Shown here in pieces: positions 6,024 to 14,190 of a DNA stretch of 44,622 nucleotides. The position numbers and the translations under genes are program-made. The stretch is taken from the NCBI GenBank assembly GCA_031282405.1, contig JAITDU010000008.1:1-44622 (forward strand), written 5' to 3'. Position 1 is the stretch's first letter, and every line of letters begins with the position of its first letter. Below the pieces are notes generated by a model that did no database searches, was not told where the DNA came from, and was given only the letters and a program-made list of their open reading frames with translations. The DNA comes from Coriobacteriales bacterium (GTDB lineage Bacteria > Actinomycetota > Coriobacteriia > Coriobacteriales > UBA8131).

Positions 6024-7940
6024 ATGAGCATCGAGCAAACCAAAGAGTCCTATTACCTCACCACGCCCATCTATTATGTCAACGGAGTGCCGCATCTGGG
6101 TACGGCGTATACGACCGTGGCCTCAGACTCGCTGGCACGTTTTATGCGCCTTAATGGCAAGGATGTCTATTTGCTGACCGGGCTGGACGAACACGGCCAA
6201 AAAGTGGCACAGGCGGCCGAGGCCGAAGGAAAGACCCCCCAACAGTGGGTGGACGAAGTGGCCCCTCAGTTTAAGACGGCCTGGGCGGAGTTGGACATCA
6301 TCTATGACGACTTTATCCGCACCACCGAACAGCGCCATATCCGCGGCGTTCAGCAGTTCTTTGAAGTGCTGTACAACCGGGGCTACATCTATAAAGATAA
6401 GTATCAGGGTTACTACTGTGTGCCGGAAGAGACATTTTTTACCGATGAACAATTAGAGGAATCTGCCGAGAAGGCCGCGGCCGAAGGCCGGCCGGCGCAG
6501 ACCGATGACGGCCTGCCATTTTGCCCGGATTGTGGTCGGCCGTTGAGCTTTGTAGAGGAGGAGAACCTGTTCTTCAAGCTCTCGGCCTTTGAGCAGTCAT
6601 TGCTGGACTACTATACGGCCAATCCTGATTTCATCCAGCCGAAGACGCGCAAAAACGAAGTGGTCTCCTTTGTCCAAAACGGCCTTAAAGACCTCAGTGT
6701 GTCGCGCACGACCTTTGACTGGGGGGTGCCTATACCTTTTGCGCCCGGGCATGTGAGCTATGTGTGGGTCGATGCCCTGATTAACTACATCACAGCTGTG
6801 GGCTATGGCGATCTCAGCCCGCAAGGTCAGGCGATGTTTGCGCGCCGCTGGCCGGCACAGATCCATTTTATAGGCAAGGACATTATTCGTTTTCACTGCG
6901 TCATCTGGCCGGCCATGCTTATGGCCGCCGGGCTTGAACCACCGCAGAAGGTGTTTGCCCACGGCTTTTTGCTCACCAAAGGCGAGAAGATGTCCAAGTC
7001 CAGAGGCAACGCCATGTCACCCAGCGACCTCGCCCGGATATTCAGTGTGGATGCCTACCGCTATTATTTTTTGAGCGATGTGCAGTTTGGGGCCGATGGC
7101 GCTATCTCGCTTGAACGGATGCTGCAGGTCTACAACGCCGATTTGGCCAACAGCTGGGGCAATCTATGTTCTCGGGCCCTTAATATGACTGCCCAGTTCC
7201 TTGGTGCGACGACGCCAGAATTGTGGGAGAAGACTGTGGCGCGTTTGAACCGCGAGATGGGCAATCCGTTGCGCGAACTCGTAGAGGGGCCCTGCTCCGC
7301 AGGCTCTCCTACTGTCACTATCTCTGCAAACGCCGCTGATGTCAACGCTCCCGCAGATGCCCCTGCAGACACTCCCGCAGGTGCACCCACTGTCGCAGGC
7401 GCTGACGCCGATACTCCCGCAGGTGCGCCCGCTGTCGCAGACGCTGACGCCGCCGCGACTGATAGGCCGACACAAGAACAAGAGGCGGACGAAAGCCTAT
7501 ACGCGCGTTACGCCCGAGCTTTTGCCGCCATCGATTATTCTGCGGCGATGGCCGCCGTTATGGAGTTGGTGCATGCCGCAAATCTCTACATCGACCAAAG
7601 TGCACCCTGGACGCTGGCCAAAGAGGCCGAGAGCGAGGCTGCTCAGGCCGCCGAACAGGGTATCGATCTTGACGCGGCCACGGCTCCTACGACCGGTGAC
7701 CGCCTGGCCTTTGTGCTCTACAACATCTTAGAGAGTATCCGTATCTGCGCACTGTTGCTTGCGCCGGTGATGCCCAACTCCTCAGCCGAGGTCTGGAGGC
7801 GGCTGGGCCTCGGCGATGTTTTTGCTGTGCAGGACCAGGCCGCTGCTGCTATCTGGGGTGGTTTATCTGCCGGCCTGGATACTACAGTGGGCACGCCGTT
7901 GTTCATGCGCAGGACCCTTGAGGAGTTGGAGATCAAGTAA
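6024..7940 (+). CDS. metG: Methionyl-tRNA synthetase with a repetitive linker insertion
   Basis: MetG charges tRNA-Met for initiation and elongation. The class-I signatures are HLGT (24-27, the HIGH motif) and KMSKS (322-326). Three of the four usual zinc-knuckle cysteines are present (C132, C167, C170); the position three after C132 is Glu (CVPEE). Residues about 425-490, between the catalytic core and the helical anticodon-binding domain, are an Ala/Asp/Pro/Thr-rich segment built of imperfect repeats (ADTPAGAP, VADADA), which is not a normal part of the enzyme. The C-terminal Trbp111-like tRNA-binding domain of longer MetRS proteins is absent at 638 residues. AAAGGAA (6011-6017) sets the start. 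tatD follows after 4 nt, suggesting co-transcription. Confidence 0.95.
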   Translation: MSIEQTKESYYLTTPIYYVNGVPHLGTAYTTVASDSLARFMRLNGKDVYLLTGLDEHGQKVAQAAEAEGKTPQQWVDEVAPQFKTAWAELDIIYDDFIRTTEQRHIRGVQQFFEVLYNRGYIYKDKYQGYYCVPEETFFTDEQLEESAEKAAAEGRPAQTDDGLPFCPDCGRPLSFVEEENLFFKLSAFEQSLLDYYTANPDFIQPKTRKNEVVSFVQNGLKDLSVSRTTFDWGVPIPFAPGHVSYVWVDALINYITAVGYGDLSPQGQAMFARRWPAQIHFIGKDIIRFHCVIWPAMLMAAGLEPPQKVFAHGFLLTKGEKMSKSRGNAMSPSDLARIFSVDAYRYYFLSDVQFGADGAISLERMLQVYNADLANSWGNLCSRALNMTAQFLGATTPELWEKTVARLNREMGNPLRELVEGPCSAGSPTVTISANAADVNAPADAPADTPAGAPTVAGADADTPAGAPAVADADAAATDRPTQEQEADESLYARYARAFAAIDYSAAMAAVMELVHAANLYIDQSAPWTLAKEAESEAAQAAEQGIDLDAATAPTTGDRLAFVLYNILESIRICALLLAPVMPNSSAEVWRRLGLGDVFAVQDQAAAAIWGGLSAGLDTTVGTPLFMRRTLEELEIK

Positions 7941-7944
7941 ACGC

Positions 7945-9081
7945 ATGCGTACTACGACGGCAGCAACCAGCAGTGTCGCCTGTGGCGAGGCTTTCCGGCA
8001 GGTATATTGGGATGCCCAGTTTCGCGACAGCAAGGGCAGACTGATAGAACCACCCGCGCTGCCCGTTGGCACGCGCCTTGCCGACACCCATGCCCATCTG
8101 GACATGTTGCACCACCCCCAACTGGCTCTGGCGCGCGCGGCTGCCCACGACCTGGGGCTCGTGATAACGGTCATCGACCCCACGGAAGATCCCGCCTACA
8201 CGTTGGATAACCTCGGCGTTTGGCAGACGGAAGCGGTGGAATTGGTGACGCAATGGGAGAAGAACGGACTACTGTCTCTGTTGCGCACGACAAAACCTGT
8301 GCTGCCGACGGTGCGAGCTATCATCGGCTGCCATCCGCACAACGCTCGTCGCTATGACCAGGGCATCGAAGACGCGATACTCCGGGCGCTCACAGCGGAT
8401 AACCGCGTGGTAGGCATCGGCGAGATCGGTTTGGACTACCACTACAACAACAGCCCCCAAGATGTCCAACAACGAGTGTTTCGTCGCCAGATACAACTGG
8501 CGCACGAATATAATATGACTATAGCATTGCATCTTCGCGAAGCCCACGACGATGGACTGCGCATTCTGCAGGAAGAGGGCCCGCCAAAAGCCGGTATCCT
8601 GCTGCACTGCTTCAACCTGGACTTTGCCACCCTAAGGCCGTTTTTGGCACTGGGTTGTCTGGTGGCTTTTGGCGGGCCCCTCACGTTCAAGAAGTCCGAG
8701 GAGGTGCGCGATGCTGCCCGTCGCACTCCACCCGGACGCATCGTCACCGAGACCGACGCGCCGTTTATGGCGCCACACCCGCTGCGTGGTACGGTCTGCG
8801 ACCCCGCAGACGTAGCGTTTACGGCTGCGCTTCTGGCCCAACTCGTAGTCGAGGGGCGCACAGAGAAGCATGCTGAGGGGTACACGGAGAAGCACGGCGC
8901 AGAAGAGCATGCCACAGAACCTGTTCTGAAGCCTGTCGACGAGCTGAACGCGGTGCCCGCAAAGGAGCCGACCGTGTCCGAGGGGCCAACAGCGCACACA
9001 CAGGCAGTCGCTGCGCCCTTCTCTCCAACAGAAGCCCTTGAACAGTTTTATGCCAACGCCGATGCCTTCTTTCGGTCATGA
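7945..9081 (+). CDS. tatD: TatD-family metal-dependent hydrolase/DNase
   Basis: TatD proteins are TIM-barrel metallohydrolases with 3'-5' exonuclease activity in the studied members. This 378-residue protein shows DTHAHLD (H49, H51), the GEIGLDYH motif near residue 160, ALHLREA, LLHCF and the closing TETDAPFMAPHPLRG. The N-terminal 40 residues and the C-terminal 80 residues (from about 295, rich in E, K, A, T, P with EGYTEKHG-like repeats) extend beyond the family core and look disordered. The start at 7945 follows the metG stop by 4 nt, with GAGG/GGAG upstream inside metG; an upstream frame within metG is not credible. The metG-tatD-ksgA grouping is common in Gram-positive bacteria. Confidence 0.92.
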   Translation: MRTTTAATSSVACGEAFRQVYWDAQFRDSKGRLIEPPALPVGTRLADTHAHLDMLHHPQLALARAAAHDLGLVITVIDPTEDPAYTLDNLGVWQTEAVELVTQWEKNGLLSLLRTTKPVLPTVRAIIGCHPHNARRYDQGIEDAILRALTADNRVVGIGEIGLDYHYNNSPQDVQQRVFRRQIQLAHEYNMTIALHLREAHDDGLRILQEEGPPKAGILLHCFNLDFATLRPFLALGCLVAFGGPLTFKKSEEVRDAARRTPPGRIVTETDAPFMAPHPLRGTVCDPADVAFTAALLAQLVVEGRTEKHAEGYTEKHGAEEHATEPVLKPVDELNAVPAKEPTVSEGPTAHTQAVAAPFSPTEALEQFYANADAFFRS

Positions 9082-9150
9082 CCGGGTGCGTATATTCCAT
9101 CGCGCAACCCTGTCCTGTGTCCGTCCACCCCGCAAATCCAACGGGTACTA

Positions 9151-9156
9151 TATAAT
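9151..9156 (+). promoter_or_regulatory. -10 box, predicted leaderless start of the flavoprotein gene
   Basis: TATAAT is followed by 6 nt (CAACGC) and the ATG at 9163. Transcription 7 nt beyond the box would begin exactly on the A of the ATG. No ribosome site is present. Confidence 0.6.
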
Positions 9157-9162
9157 CAACGC

Positions 9163-10269
9163 ATGGCCAAACAGACCGAGATACTGTTCATCTGCGGTTC
9201 GCCCCGCTCCCACACCAGCGAAGAGCTGATGGGCCTCATTGAACGTGGGGTCAGAGAGTCCGGAGCCAAGGCACAGTGCTTCAGGCTTTCGCAAAAGCAC
9301 ATCGCGCCCTGCACGGGTTGCGGCTCGTGTTCAAAAAACGGTGTGTGTGTGTTGGCCAACAAGACCAAAGACGGCAAGCTCATCGACGATTATCTGGAGC
9401 TTTGCGCGGCTTTGCAGCGGACTCACGCAGTCGCCGTCATTTCGCCGCTGTTTTTTGCTGGACCTCCCGCCCAACTCAAAGCGCTGTACGATCGTTTCCA
9501 GCCATTTTGGGCGCGACGCTATGTTCTTGGAGAGAAGCCCGTGCCTAAACGCCCGGCACAACTGTTCATCCTCGGCGGTGGCGGTGATGCCCATGGTTAC
9601 GAGCCATTCGTGTCCATCTCAAAAAGCGCCCTTGCGGTTGCCGGTTTTGCGGTGGAGAAGGTGCAGAACTTCATCGGATATAAAGCCAGGGCAGACGTTG
9701 AGCCTATCCCCAGTGAGGATGTGGCGACAAACATGGCTTTTGGCGAGTTGGCACATCTGCGCAAGGCGCTGGCCATCCAAACTGATTTTGAGGAGAGAGC
9801 GGTGGCGGCTGGCGGCGCATTTGCCCGTTTCGTACGCAAATCGTTGGAAAAACTGGAGCTACAAGCCGAACTCAGACAAGTAGAGGCAGAGATCGCTGAG
9901 CTCAAGGCTATAGAGCCGGTCATTTTAGAGCCTATGCCCAGGGCGACCGATGCCGCAAGCACTCTGGAACATATTGAAGCTGGCTTTGAAGCCCTGAAAC
10001 TCGCCGCCAGGTCTGTGGAGAAGTATGTCGAACACGACTTGACTGCAGATGCGGCCGTACGCGCTGCTGCCCTTGCCGCTAACGAAGCCGCCGCCGCAGA
10101 TGCCAAACAGGTCACACAAAACCCGTCATCTGCCGCCGCAGATGCCGGCACCAACACCAGCGCTAACACCAGCGCCAGCCAAACAGCAAGTGTCAGTCTG
10201 GATGGCGACGGCACCAACACCAGCCAAACCAAGCAAAACCTGCCGCAAGGCGCAACGCTGCCTGATTAA
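9163..10269 (+). CDS. NAD(P)H-dependent FMN reductase / iron-sulfur flavoprotein-like, with long C-terminal tail
   Basis: The first 190 residues form a flavodoxin-like domain. ILFICGSPRSHTSEEL is the phosphate-binding start, and C50-T-G-C53-G-S-C56-S-K-N-G-V-C62 is the compact cysteine cluster seen in iron-sulfur flavoproteins of anaerobes. VISPLFFAGPPAQLKALYDR is the usual FMN-reductase signature. Residues 190-290 are predicted helical, and the last 80 residues are an Ala/Asn/Thr/Ser-rich disordered tail unusual for the family. The substrate is unknown. The gene seems to start a transcription unit (leaderless -10 at 9151) and its TAA overlaps the ATG of ksgA by one base, so the two are coupled. 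Confidence 0.8.
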   Translation: MAKQTEILFICGSPRSHTSEELMGLIERGVRESGAKAQCFRLSQKHIAPCTGCGSCSKNGVCVLANKTKDGKLIDDYLELCAALQRTHAVAVISPLFFAGPPAQLKALYDRFQPFWARRYVLGEKPVPKRPAQLFILGGGGDAHGYEPFVSISKSALAVAGFAVEKVQNFIGYKARADVEPIPSEDVATNMAFGELAHLRKALAIQTDFEERAVAAGGAFARFVRKSLEKLELQAELRQVEAEIAELKAIEPVILEPMPRATDAASTLEHIEAGFEALKLAARSVEKYVEHDLTADAAVRAAALAANEAAAADAKQVTQNPSSAAADAGTNTSANTSASQTASVSLDGDGTNTSQTKQNLPQGATLPD

Positions 10270-11222
10270 TGCCCCCCTACTCAAAACTGGCCAGCGTTGG
10301 GGCAACCAGAAGCCTGCTGGAGCAATGGGGCCTGAGCACCAAAAAGTCCCTAGGTCAGCACTTCTTGGTCAGCGACGGAATAGTTGGCAAGATTATCCGA
10401 CTTGCCGATCTGGATACGTCCGACAGCCGTCTTTCGTCCAACTCCTCTCTCAATACCGTGGCCACCACGGCGGGCACCCCTGTTTTCGAGCCAAAGCGGG
10501 TCGTTTTGGAAATTGGCCCTGGTATCGGTACGCTTACCGAAGCGCTGCTGACAACAGGAGCCACGGTGATAGCTGTCGAAAAAGACTATAATTTGCTAAA
10601 GGTTTTAGCAAATTATTTCTCGGAGTACCTTCGTTCAGAAAAGCTGTGTTTGATAGCTGCTGACGCACTGGATGACCAGTGCATCCGGGAACTCAGCGAG
10701 CGAACCCCAACCCCTCAGACCATGGTCGCAAATCTACCCTATGAGGCAGCAGCCAGCATAGTGTTGGAATACTTTCAACGACTTCCCCGTCTGCAAAGCG
10801 CTACCGTCATGGTGCAAAAAGAGGTTGCCCAGCGTATGGCCGCCGTGACGGGCAACAAACACTATGGGGCCTATACCATAAAGTTACGCCTGTTGGCCCA
10901 CACCGGCAAACAATTTGACGTGGCACCCCGTAATTTCTTTCCGCCGCCACGAGTGGAATCCACCGTCATCCGTCTGGACCGGCGCGTTTCTCCTGTGTCG
11001 CCTCGACTCCTTGAGGCAACCAACTTCTTAGTCACTGCCGCCTTTTTCCAGCGTCGCAAGACGATCCGTAACTCAATGTGTGCCTATTTTGCGGTCAATG
11101 ATCTGGACCCCACAATGGTCGATGACCTCTTGCAAACTGCCAAAATTTCATCGCAGGTAAGGGGAGAGGTTCTGGAAGAGGACAGCTACATTAAGATGGC
11201 CCAGGCGTTTCTTCTCCTCTGA
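10269..11222 (+). CDS. ksgA: 16S rRNA (adenine1518-N6/adenine1519-N6)-dimethyltransferase
   Basis: KsgA (RsmA) dimethylates two adjacent adenines in helix 45 of 16S rRNA late in small-subunit assembly. The 317-residue protein shows KSLGQHFL (27-33), the SAM-binding EIGPGIGTLTEAL (81-93), acidic AVEKD, and the catalytic NLPY (155-158). About 20 extra residues (SDSRLSSNSSLNTVATTAG) precede the SAM motif. The start is fixed by a TAATG overlap with the upstream flavoprotein gene. The coding sequence holds a remarkable 13-bp perfect inverted repeat at 10588-10616. Three 33-bp tandem repeats follow the gene. Confidence 0.95.
   Translation: MPPYSKLASVGATRSLLEQWGLSTKKSLGQHFLVSDGIVGKIIRLADLDTSDSRLSSNSSLNTVATTAGTPVFEPKRVVLEIGPGIGTLTEALLTTGATVIAVEKDYNLLKVLANYFSEYLRSEKLCLIAADALDDQCIRELSERTPTPQTMVANLPYEAAASIVLEYFQRLPRLQSATVMVQKEVAQRMAAVTGNKHYGAYTIKLRLLAHTGKQFDVAPRNFFPPPRVESTVIRLDRRVSPVSPRLLEATNFLVTAAFFQRRKTIRNSMCAYFAVNDLDPTMVDDLLQTAKISSQVRGEVLEEDSYIKMAQAFLLL
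10588..10616. repeat. 13-bp perfect inverted repeat inside ksgA
   Basis: ATAATTTGCTAAA (10588-10600), GGT, then the exact reverse complement TTTAGCAAATTAT (10604-10616). It encodes part of DYNLLKVLANYF, so the dyad survives within coding constraint. The core TTGCTA/TAGCAA recurs at 12798-12818 and 33035-33057. Confidence 0.8.
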
Positions 11223-11234
11223 GTTTTAAAGCAG

Positions 11235-11333
11235 AAATCTGCCCTGCAGCGGCCTATCTTGCAACAAAAACCTGCCCTGCAGCGGCCTATCTTACAACAA
11301 AAATCTGCCCTGCAGCGGCCTATCTTACAGCGG
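11235..11333. repeat. Three tandem 33-bp repeats between ksgA and glmM
   Basis: Units begin at 11235, 11268 and 11301 and share AAAYCTGCCCTGCAGCGG followed by CCTATCTTRCA. Because 33 is a multiple of three, they extend an open frame upstream of glmM, but the conserved GlmM start lies later. Each unit holds a small GCC-CTGCAG-CGGC dyad. No spacers separate them, so this is not CRISPR. Confidence 0.85.
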
Positions 11334-11361
11334 CTGCTCGCCGACCCTGCGTCCTATGGTG

Positions 11362-11367
11362 TAGAAT
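11362..11367 (+). promoter_or_regulatory. -10 box of glmM, near-leaderless
   Basis: TAGAAT is followed by 8 nt and the ATG at 11376. No ribosome site lies between, so transcription would start about 1 nt before the start codon. No clear -35 is visible. Confidence 0.45.
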
Positions 11368-11375
11368 ATCCAGAC

Positions 11376-12743
11376 ATGAAACGATACTTTGGTACCGACG
11401 GTGTAAGAGGCATAGCGGGCACAGACCTTGATGGTAAAACCGCGTTTATCCTGGGTGCCGCCGCTGTGGCGTTGCTGGGTCCGCGGCTTGTCATCGGCAA
11501 GGACACCCGTCGCAGTGGCGACATGCTGGAGGCTGCCCTGGTAGCCGGCATCACCTCGCGTGGTGGCACCGCTTTGCTCGCGGGCATTATCCCAACACCG
11601 GCAGTGGCCCTGCTTACTCGACAATTGGGTGCCAACGGGGGAGTGGTGATAAGCGCGTCACATAATCCACCGGAATATAACGGCATCAAGTTCTTTGATG
11701 CTCAGGGCTTCAAATTGACCACAGCGCAAGAGGACAGCCTTGAGGATACCTTGCAGGATGTGTTGGATCGCGGTGCTACAGGCTCGCTTCCTTCCCCGGC
11801 AACGGGCGACTGCATTGGTACTTCGCACGTCATCGAGGATGCTCGCGAGCGCTATATTCAGCACGCGACAGGTGTCTTGAAAAACCACAACATTACTCTT
11901 GATACACTAAAAGTGGCGGTCGATTGCGGCAATGGCGCGGCCTTTGCGACTACACCCGAGGCGTTGCGTCGCCTGGGAGCCGAAGTCACGGCAATTAACG
12001 ATGCCGGCGATGGCGATACTATCAATGTCGAGTCCGGCTCGACCGATGTTACGGCGCTGCGCGAGTTGGTGAGAAATGTCGGCGCTGATCTGGGCATCGC
12101 TCATGACGGCGACGCCGACCGTACGATTGCGCTGGATGCTCTTGGCAACACGATTGACGGCGACTACATCGAAGCTATCTGTGCGTTGGATATGAACGTT
12201 CGAGGCGAGCTGCCAAACACCACCATAGTAAGCACGGTCATGTGCAATCTGGGTCTGATCAAGGCCATGCGCGCCCATGGTATCCAAGTTATCCAAACCG
12301 CGGTTGGCGACGCGAACGTCCTGGAAGCTATGCGACAGGGGGGCCACCAGCTTGGCGGCGAACAAAGCGGGCACATGATCTTTTTGAAACACAACACGAC
12401 CGGCGATGGCCTGATAACCGCGCTGATGTTGATGGCAGCCATGCAACGCAGTGGTCGAACCTTGGCCGACTTAGCGAACGCGGCCCTTACGAAATATCCC
12501 CAACAGCTGATTAACGTCACGGTTGCCAACAAGACCGCGCTTTTGGGGAACGAAGTCATTGCCGAGGCCATTTCCGAGACGGAAGATGCTCTGGAGCGCA
12601 AGGGTGGTGGTCGGGTACTGGTCAGGGCCTCGGGTACTGAGGAGTTGGTGAGGGTGATGGTGGAGGCCGTAAGCGAGCAGACGGCTCTGGAGCAAGCCGA
12701 AAAACTGGCTACTGTGGTGACCGAGCAGATGTCTGGCGACTAG
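11376..12743 (+). CDS. glmM: Phosphoglucosamine mutase
   Basis: GlmM converts glucosamine-6-phosphate to glucosamine-1-phosphate for UDP-GlcNAc and hence peptidoglycan synthesis. The 455-residue protein begins with the diagnostic RYFGTDGVRG. The phosphoserine loop is ISASHNPPEYNG (active Ser95), the magnesium loop is DGDAD (244-248), and RASGTEELVRVM near the C-terminus is the phosphate-binding loop. The open frame runs upstream through the 33-bp repeats to 11259, but the family always starts just before RYFGTDG, so the ATG at 11376 is preferred; a TAGAAT box 8 nt upstream supports it. The gene is followed by a separate promoter region for the membrane protein at 12819. Confidence 0.96.
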   Translation: MKRYFGTDGVRGIAGTDLDGKTAFILGAAAVALLGPRLVIGKDTRRSGDMLEAALVAGITSRGGTALLAGIIPTPAVALLTRQLGANGGVVISASHNPPEYNGIKFFDAQGFKLTTAQEDSLEDTLQDVLDRGATGSLPSPATGDCIGTSHVIEDARERYIQHATGVLKNHNITLDTLKVAVDCGNGAAFATTPEALRRLGAEVTAINDAGDGDTINVESGSTDVTALRELVRNVGADLGIAHDGDADRTIALDALGNTIDGDYIEAICALDMNVRGELPNTTIVSTVMCNLGLIKAMRAHGIQVIQTAVGDANVLEAMRQGGHQLGGEQSGHMIFLKHNTTGDGLITALMLMAAMQRSGRTLADLANAALTKYPQQLINVTVANKTALLGNEVIAEAISETEDALERKGGGRVLVRASGTEELVRVMVEAVSEQTALEQAEKLATVVTEQMSGD

Positions 12744-12797
12744 ACAGAGGAGGCGGGGAAGCGGTGGATTTGGCGAAAAAAGAACGGGGTAGATTAA

Positions 12798-12818
12798 ATT
12801 GCTAATTGGAATAGCAAT
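12798..12818. promoter_or_regulatory. Inverted repeat abutting a start codon, possible operator/leaderless promoter
   Basis: ATTGCTA (12798-12804), 7 nt, and TAGCAAT (12812-12818) form a perfect dyad that ends directly against the ATG at 12819. TGGAAT at 12807-12812 lies 6 nt before the ATG and could be a weak -10 for a leaderless mRNA, in which case the dyad overlaps the promoter. The arms match those inside purE at 33035-33057. Confidence 0.5.
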
Positions 12819-14117
12819 ATGAGTGCTCGTTATGTACCCCGGCATGCCCGTCCGGCCCAAAAATCTGAGAAGCCCGGCTTTCTTGGCAGACTTACCTCAA
12901 GCAATGCGACAGACGATCATGGCGGCGAAGCGCTTGAACCCACCTCTGTGACAGAAACGACACCTGCGGCCAAGGCCACCGCTGCCGATGCTCCAGACCA
13001 AACGCTCGCCCCTGTCCTTCTCCCCGATAATGATCTGGCTGTAACGATAGCAAAAGCCACTGCTGCCGTTCAGGAACACCCAGAACTGGCGTTTCCACTG
13101 ATTGAGCCAACTCAGCTATTCGATCCGGAGCAAGACCCGAGGCTCGCCACACTACGACGCCGACGCTGGCCGATAACCATCGCCATAATCCTCGTGATTA
13201 TTCTGGTGTCCGGAGTAATTATCTACGGTGTGCTCGCCAGTCAAGCTGCGCAAAGAGAGAGTAATCGTAGCCAGGGATATGTGCTTTTGGACGAAGCCAT
13301 CGCCCTGATCCAGCAAAGCGATCCGGAGGTTATCGCTTTAGATAGCGCCGTCAGAAGCGAAGTGACAGAGTCCGACTTGCCGCAGCGCAAGGTCATCTTG
13401 GAAAAAGTGCCTGCGACTTTGGACACACTTGCCAGTGCCAGTGATAAGGCCACATCGGCGCTGGGGCTTTTTATGAGCGCGGAAGACAAGGAGCTGGCTC
13501 AACATGTCATTGATGCTGCTGTCAACCGTGTGGCCATGCTGCAAAGTGGACAAATCTTGCTCGACACCGACATTAAAGCCATGAACAGCACCCTGGCGTT
13601 TGTTTTGGCATGGGACCTCATGGTCAAAGCCGATAGCGACATGCGCGTGGCGGCCGAGTTGTCTAAAGCCGGAGGTTACTATGACGTTATGGCAGCCGTA
13701 GATGCCAACACCGGTGTTCTGGAACTTCTCACCCAGGCCAATGACCTGATGCTACAGGCTATCGATGCATTCCCAGAGGTGGATTTCGAGGTGATAAACA
13801 CCTATCTTGCGTTGAAGATGGATTCGGTGCGTCTGGCGATCGAATCCGACCAGGCGCTCCTCGATGCCGACCTGGAAACCGCCTATGCCAAAAATGTGGA
13901 ATTCAGCCAAAAGGATGCTGCGGTGGTAGCGGCGGCCTCTCGAATACCGGCCGAATCCCTCTCTTTGATAACTACAGCCTATGACAAGGTGACGGCCGAA
14001 TCCAAACAGCTTTACGACTCTGCGCGCGGCAATGCTGCCGATGCCGACGTTTTTGTGCGTGAATATGTAGGTGTAGAAACCCAAGCAGGCGTAGAAACCC
14101 AAACAGGGGTACAATAG
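12819..14117 (+). CDS. Single-pass membrane protein with helical extracellular domain, unknown function
   Basis: The 432-residue protein is not recognised. Residues 1-110 are hydrophilic and likely disordered in the cytoplasm. RRRR (113-116) is followed by one strongly hydrophobic helix (about 117-140), and positive-inside charge predicts that residues 141-432 are outside. That domain is Ala/Asp/Ser-rich with heptad-like helices and no cysteine. The C-terminus has two short GVETQ repeats (AGVETQTGVQ). It lies between glmM and the M28-like membrane protein; a 73-nt gap separates it from the latter, so the two may be co-transcribed. No ribosome site precedes the ATG, which directly follows the 12798-12818 dyad. 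Confidence 0.75.
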   Translation: MSARYVPRHARPAQKSEKPGFLGRLTSSNATDDHGGEALEPTSVTETTPAAKATAADAPDQTLAPVLLPDNDLAVTIAKATAAVQEHPELAFPLIEPTQLFDPEQDPRLATLRRRRWPITIAIILVIILVSGVIIYGVLASQAAQRESNRSQGYVLLDEAIALIQQSDPEVIALDSAVRSEVTESDLPQRKVILEKVPATLDTLASASDKATSALGLFMSAEDKELAQHVIDAAVNRVAMLQSGQILLDTDIKAMNSTLAFVLAWDLMVKADSDMRVAAELSKAGGYYDVMAAVDANTGVLELLTQANDLMLQAIDAFPEVDFEVINTYLALKMDSVRLAIESDQALLDADLETAYAKNVEFSQKDAAVVAAASRIPAESLSLITTAYDKVTAESKQLYDSARGNAADADVFVREYVGVETQAGVETQTGVQ

Positions 14118-14190
14118 ATACAGAACACCAAGAAAATCCTACAGAACAGTCGTGTCAATACCCGACATGCGCCCTGCAAGGAGGACGAAA

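Noticed and set aside
5956-6154. Leaderless 63-codon ORF starting at 5963
   Set aside because: It overlaps metG in another frame and its Arg/His-rich product resembles nothing; the TATAAT box is more simply the metG promoter.
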